NCBI GenBank assembly: GCA_946482545.1
Contig: CAMLRX010000055.1
Location: forward strand, 1 to 30,289
Direction of reading: 5' to 3'
From: an uncultured Flavihumibacter sp.
GTDB lineage: Bacteria > Bacteroidota > Bacteroidia > Chitinophagales > Chitinophagaceae
DNA length: 30,289 bases
Numbering within the stretch: the stretch's first letter is position 1; each line of letters starts with the position of its first letter. A model generated the notes under the pieces. The model worked only from the letters and a program-made list of their open reading frames with translations. It was not told the DNA's origin and searched no databases. Shown here piece by piece: positions 26,253 through 30,289 of the stretch. Made by a program: the position numbers and the translations under genes.

Positions 26253-27260
26253 ATGAACCAAATCATCCCATCTGCTATCGCCTGTAAAAGCAGGGCTTTT
26301 TTTCGTTTTTTTCTGCTGGTGGTGCTTATGTTGCCGCTGGCCGCTACCGCCCAACTGATTAATCTCCCCAATGGATGGGGTGACGGATATGCCTATGCGA
26401 ATGGAGCAAGACTTCATTATTACCATGCCAAACCAGCGCAAGGGAAACCCGTGATGGTGATGGTGCATGGCGTGACCGACAACGGACTCTGCTGGACAAC
26501 ACTGGCCGAGCAATTCCAGAACGACTACGATATTTATATGCTGGATGCCCGCGGACATGGTCTTTCCGATCCCATGACCACATCAGATAACGGACAAACC
26601 CTCATCAAAGACCTGGTTTCCTTCGTGCAGTTCATGAAATGGGAGAAACCGATCCTGGTAGGACACTCCATGGGAGCCGCCACTGTAATGAGAGTGGGGG
26701 CGGAATTTCCCGAAGTGGCCAGCGCCATTATCCTGCTTGATCCGGGATTGGGAGGCTTTCCTGGTGGCAGGCCCGCCGGTGCCGGAAGAGATTCAGCAGC
26801 ACGGAACCGTCCGCCTGTTACCACCCAAATAAACAAGCCAACTGCACCCGACAGGCTGTCCTTCAGCATGTTTGCCACACCTGAAGTACTGGTGGCACAA
26901 AATAACTACCGTTTTGAAGACCTGGTGGCCACCGGCAGGCGACAGTTTCCCAAATGGCACGAAAGAGATGTTTACTACTGGGCGCTTTCAAAGAAGCAGT
27001 ACCATGGCCCGTACACTACTGAGGCCGGACAGGCGATGACCGGTACCATGAGCACACGCGATGCCTTGGCTAAAATACAGGTGCCCGCTATTATCTTGAA
27101 GGCGGACGCTTCCCCTGAAGTAAAAAAAGCAAATGAAGAAGCGGTTAAAGTGATGCAAAAGGGAAAAATCGTGCACATAGATGGCGGAGCGCATAACCTG
27201 CACCACGATGAGTTGATCCGTACCACTGATGTGATGAGGAATTTCCTCTCAACCCTCTAA
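26253..27260 (+). CDS. Secreted alpha/beta hydrolase
   Basis: A TTG at 26232 extends the frame slightly, but the ATG at 26253 gives a 335-residue protein with a clear signal peptide (about 1-34, ending LAATAQ), so I use it. The fold is shown by VMVHGVTDNG at the oxyanion hole, YMLDARGHGLSDP, and the nucleophile elbow GHSMGA with Ser139. The likely remaining triad members are Asp285 (ILKADASPE) and His314 (DGGAHNLHHDE). A glycine- and proline-rich loop (GGFPGGRPAGAG) sits in the cap region. The substrate cannot be told; in this operon it may remove an ester substituent from the glycan, working with the esterase encoded 15 bp downstream. Other roles, such as lactone or small-ester hydrolysis, are possible. 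Confidence 0.85.
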   Translation: MNQIIPSAIACKSRAFFRFFLLVVLMLPLAATAQLINLPNGWGDGYAYANGARLHYYHAKPAQGKPVMVMVHGVTDNGLCWTTLAEQFQNDYDIYMLDARGHGLSDPMTTSDNGQTLIKDLVSFVQFMKWEKPILVGHSMGAATVMRVGAEFPEVASAIILLDPGLGGFPGGRPAGAGRDSAARNRPPVTTQINKPTAPDRLSFSMFATPEVLVAQNNYRFEDLVATGRRQFPKWHERDVYYWALSKKQYHGPYTTEAGQAMTGTMSTRDALAKIQVPAIILKADASPEVKKANEEAVKVMQKGKIVHIDGGAHNLHHDELIRTTDVMRNFLSTL

Positions 27261-27275
27261 ACGGAAAACAATACC

Positions 27276-28355
27276 ATGAAGCGCATCCTCTTTAGTACAA
27301 TAATGTTATTTAGCCTGAAGTGTACATTCGCTCAGACACCCGCATCGTTCAGGCCCGATTCCGCTTATATTCCCGTGGAGGTGAATACGGACAGTAGCGC
27401 CGTTTTCAGGTTTTATGCGCCGAACGCAAAGTCAGTTACTTTAGGTGGCGACCTGAAAGCCGCCAAAACAGAGCGGGATAATAACGGCGTATGGACCATG
27501 CGCACAGGTCCGGGAATATTTCCCAGCGCTTACCGTTATTTTTTTATGGTGGATGGCGTTAAAGTGAATGATCCTAAAAATCCCATGACGGCCGATTTCC
27601 GGCCAATCGTGGAACTCGTTCCGGGAAGAGATACCTTGTTCTGGCAGCAAAAAAAAGTGCCCCACGGTGCTATGTCTATCATGCACTACGAATCAAAATC
27701 AACGGCATCCATCCGGCGTATGTTCGTGTGGACGCCACCAGGTTATTTTGCAGGTACTGAAAAACTTCCGGTGCTTTACCTGGTGCATGGCGGCGGAGAC
27801 AACGATACCAACTGGCCGGGCCAGGGGAAAGCCGGTTGGATACTGGACAATCTGTTCCATGAAGGAAAAATGGTACCCATGGTGGTGGTGATGCCTGACG
27901 GCAGTATTCCGGTTCCACTGTTCGCCAAAGACATGGGAAATGATATCATTCCTTTCGTGGAAGCCAATTTCAGGGTGCATAAAAATCCGGAAAACCGCGC
28001 AATGGCGGGATTGTCGATGGGAGGGCTGGAAACACTGGAAACACTACTGGCTTATCCGTCTTTGTTCCGGTATGCCGGTGTTTGGGGTTCAGGCTGGCAT
28101 TCCCATGTGGCCGGAAACTATGAACGGTATGAAAAGCTGGTAAAGGAAGCGGCGCCCCAACTCCGTAAGTCGTTGCAGTACTTTTCTTTCATGACAGGCG
28201 GCAGTTCAGACATCGCCGATAAAAACAATGACCTCACAGTAGCGGTATTCGACAAATACAATGTAAAATCTACAGTGGCCAAAACGGAAGGTGGACATAC
28301 GATGTATGCCTGGAAGCTACACCTGCTTGATTTTGCACCAAGGTTGTTCCGTTAA
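27276..28355 (+). CDS. Secreted CE1-like (esterase D family) carbohydrate esterase with N-terminal beta-sandwich
   Basis: The 359-residue protein has a signal peptide (ends CTFAQ). Residues 35-115 form an E-set/CBM48-like beta-sandwich (VFRFYAPNAKSVTLGGD, YRYFFMVDGVKVNDP), the usual partner of Bacteroidota feruloyl and acetyl esterases. Residues 135-355 form an esterase D-type alpha/beta hydrolase. LYLVHGGGDNDTNW is the oxyanion region, GLSMGG holds the nucleophile Ser247, and GGHTMYAWK holds His341; the acidic residue is not clear. Pectic beta-1,4-galactan can carry ferulate on galactose in some plants, so a feruloyl esterase role fits this locus, but acetyl or other acyl groups are equally compatible. 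It starts 15 bp after the alpha/beta hydrolase and 48 bp before the next GH2. Confidence 0.88.
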   Translation: MKRILFSTIMLFSLKCTFAQTPASFRPDSAYIPVEVNTDSSAVFRFYAPNAKSVTLGGDLKAAKTERDNNGVWTMRTGPGIFPSAYRYFFMVDGVKVNDPKNPMTADFRPIVELVPGRDTLFWQQKKVPHGAMSIMHYESKSTASIRRMFVWTPPGYFAGTEKLPVLYLVHGGGDNDTNWPGQGKAGWILDNLFHEGKMVPMVVVMPDGSIPVPLFAKDMGNDIIPFVEANFRVHKNPENRAMAGLSMGGLETLETLLAYPSLFRYAGVWGSGWHSHVAGNYERYEKLVKEAAPQLRKSLQYFSFMTGGSSDIADKNNDLTVAVFDKYNVKSTVAKTEGGHTMYAWKLHLLDFAPRLFR

Positions 28356-28403
28356 ATTAACCCGGTAACCGTTAACGATCGATTGCTTTTTAATATGATA
28401 CAG

Positions 28404-30289
28404 ATGAAAAATCTTGCTTTGTGCGCACTGATATGTACTTCTCTGTTGGTTGCAGGCAAATGCCTGGCTCAATCGAACGGGCGTGAGCGTAAACTGATTG
28501 ATACAGACTGGAAGTTTTCCCGTGAAGATACGGTTGGCGCCGAAAAGCCCGGGTTTAACGATGGCAGGTGGAGGGTACTGGACCTGCCACACGATTGGAG
28601 CATTGAACATGCGTTTGATAAGGACGCGCCTACAGGCGGTGGCGGAGGTTATCTTCCTACCGGCGTAGGATGGTACAGAAAACGTTTTACCTTACCCAGG
28701 AACCTTTTGTCGAAGTCCGTTTCCATTGAGTTTGAAGGTGTTTACCAGAACAGTGATGTATGGCTTAACGGACACCACCTGGGACATTACCCCAATGGCT
28801 ATATGAGTTTCTGGTATGATCTTACCCCGCACCTGAAGGCGGGAGAAAACGTGATCGCGGTAAGGGTGGATAATTCAAGGCAGCCCAATACGCGCTGGTA
28901 TTCAGGATCGGGCATCTACCGCCATGTATGGATCACTACCGCAGATCCCGTTCATATCAAACAATGGGGTACCTATATTACTACGCCTAAGGTAGATTCC
29001 AATTCGGCTGTTGTTGCCGTTCAAACTACCATCGAACAGGCTGCCAGAGCACCGGCAGGAACCCTATTGCGTGCAATTATAACCGACAACACAGGAAAAG
29101 AAGTGGCCCGTATGGAAACACCGGCCACAGGCAAGGGCACAGTGAATCTTCAGATGACCGTAACAAAACCCTCCCTTTGGTCTGTAAAGGCGCCCACGCT
29201 TTATAAACTGCATACCGAAATACGGGTGGGGACAAAACTACTGGACAGAACCACCACCAGTTTCGGAATCCGCCATATAGCCTATGATGCCAAGAGGGGT
29301 TTCCTGCTGAATGGCGAGCGCGTTAAGATGAACGGCGTTTGTTTGCACCACGATGGAGGAAGTGTAGGCGCCGCGGTGCCTCTAGGTGTTTGGGTCAGAC
29401 GATTCCAGGTGCTGAAAGAAATGGGTTGCAACGCCATCCGCACCTCTCACAATCCGATGGCTCCGGAATTCCTTGACCTCTGCGACAGTATGGGGTTCCT
29501 GGTACAAAACGAAGTTTTTGACGAATGGAAAGCCGGTAAAGTGAAATGGGGTTACAGCAACTATTTCGATGAATGGTCCCAGAAGGACCTCGTCAATTTT
29601 ATTCACCGCGACAGGAACCACCCCTCTGTTGTGATGTGGAGCGCGGGCAATGAAATAGGGGAACAAAAACAGGAGAAAGGATATGAAATATTGCGTGCGC
29701 TGATTGAAACCCTGCACCGTGAAGATCCCACGCGCCCGGTAACCACCGGCAACGACCAAATCGCTGCTGAACCTGCACCGGCCACACTTACCTTTCTGAA
29801 CATGCTTGATATTGTAGGCTACAACTATGTGGACAGGTGGCGCGACCGGCGCGAGCTTTTTTACAGCATCGACAAACTCGATCATCCCGAATGGAAAATG
29901 ATTGGAACGGAAAACGTGTCGGTGTCCGGCGTTAGAGGACAATATTTTGGCGGAGTAAGGGGTGGTGTGGATTCAACCGTTATCAGGCCGGTTAATTTAC
30001 CCGGTCTGCTCCGCGCCGAGCAACTTTGGAAATTTACTTCCGCCCACGATTATGTGATCGGAGATTTTATGTGGACCGGCATTGATTACCTCGGCGAAGC
30101 AAGATGGCCATCAAAAAATTCCAGCTCCGGGGTAATTGACCTCTGTGGCTTTCCCAAAGACGCCTATTATTTTTATCAAAGCCAGTGGACCGATGCACCT
30201 ATGGCGCATATTTTCCCGCACTGGAACTGGCCGGGCAGGGAAGGGAAAGTGATACCGGTAATGGTATACACCAATTGCGACAGTGTGGA
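28404..30289 (+). CDS. GH2 beta-galactosidase, DUF4982 type (3' end outside window)
   Basis: From the ATG at 28404 (another in-frame ATG lies at 28395) the frame stays open for 628 codons to the right edge, so the C-terminus is missing. A signal peptide (about 1-22, ending KCLAQ) is followed by the GH2 jelly roll (LIDTDWKFSRED, LDLPHDWSIEH, GVGWYRKRF, SGIYRHVW), an Ig-like domain, and a TIM barrel. In the barrel, MWSAGNEIGE gives the acid/base Glu417 and MIGTENVS gives the nucleophile Glu503. RTSHNPMAPEFLDLCDSMGF is the usual substrate-site segment. The final residues, FPHWNWPGREGKVIPVMVY, begin a DUF4982 domain like that in the GH2-GH53 fusion, so the two are paralogous. The expected role is exo-beta-galactosidase acting in the periplasm. 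It is the fifth gene after the hairpin following susD. Confidence 0.92.
   Translation, partial: MKNLALCALICTSLLVAGKCLAQSNGRERKLIDTDWKFSREDTVGAEKPGFNDGRWRVLDLPHDWSIEHAFDKDAPTGGGGGYLPTGVGWYRKRFTLPRNLLSKSVSIEFEGVYQNSDVWLNGHHLGHYPNGYMSFWYDLTPHLKAGENVIAVRVDNSRQPNTRWYSGSGIYRHVWITTADPVHIKQWGTYITTPKVDSNSAVVAVQTTIEQAARAPAGTLLRAIITDNTGKEVARMETPATGKGTVNLQMTVTKPSLWSVKAPTLYKLHTEIRVGTKLLDRTTTSFGIRHIAYDAKRGFLLNGERVKMNGVCLHHDGGSVGAAVPLGVWVRRFQVLKEMGCNAIRTSHNPMAPEFLDLCDSMGFLVQNEVFDEWKAGKVKWGYSNYFDEWSQKDLVNFIHRDRNHPSVVMWSAGNEIGEQKQEKGYEILRALIETLHREDPTRPVTTGNDQIAAEPAPATLTFLNMLDIVGYNYVDRWRDRRELFYSIDKLDHPEWKMIGTENVSVSGVRGQYFGGVRGGVDSTVIRPVNLPGLLRAEQLWKFTSAHDYVIGDFMWTGIDYLGEARWPSKNSSSGVIDLCGFPKDAYYFYQSQWTDAPMAHIFPHWNWPGREGKVIPVMVYTNCDSV

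Overview
The window looks like a polysaccharide utilisation locus (PUL) from a soil- or plant-associated member of the Bacteroidota, with a Chitinophagaceae-like flavour. The phylum call rests on the SusC/SusD pair, a one-protein hybrid two-component regulator, the lack of Shine-Dalgarno sites and many secreted glycoside hydrolases. The family-level guess is an inference from general protein style, not from a marker gene.

Layout. The left edge holds the C-terminus of a DUF5107/TPR protein, then a 12-helix sugar/H+ symporter. A 303-bp gap follows, and then three co-directional exo-enzyme genes: a large GH2 with added C-terminal modules, a GH35 beta-galactosidase, and a second GH2 with an amidotransferase-like tail. 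A hybrid two-component system (HTCS) regulator lies on the opposite strand between this block and a susC-susD pair. After susD comes a strong bulged hairpin, then a five-gene run: a clan GH-A enzyme resembling GH147, a GH2-GH53 fusion, an alpha/beta hydrolase, a CE1-like esterase with an N-terminal beta-sandwich, and a DUF4982-type GH2 that runs off the right edge.

How it works together. GH53 enzymes are endo-beta-1,4-galactanases, so the fusion points to a pectic galactan or type I arabinogalactan side chain as substrate. SusC/SusD would import galacto-oligosaccharides. GH2, GH35 and GH147-like enzymes would take terminal galactose off in the periplasm. The esterases would remove acyl (acetyl or feruloyl) decorations. 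The MFS porter would carry the released sugar across the inner membrane. The HTCS would sense an oligosaccharide in the periplasm and switch the locus on. The substrate is inferred; only the GH53 and GH35 modules are strongly family-diagnostic.

No tRNA, rRNA, CRISPR array, insertion sequence or phage gene was seen. The most notable points are the exo/endo GH2-GH53 fusion, the 20-bp bulged stem between susD and the downstream enzymes, a thrice-repeated motif in the gap before the first GH2, and the number of different beta-galactosidase-type enzymes in one locus.
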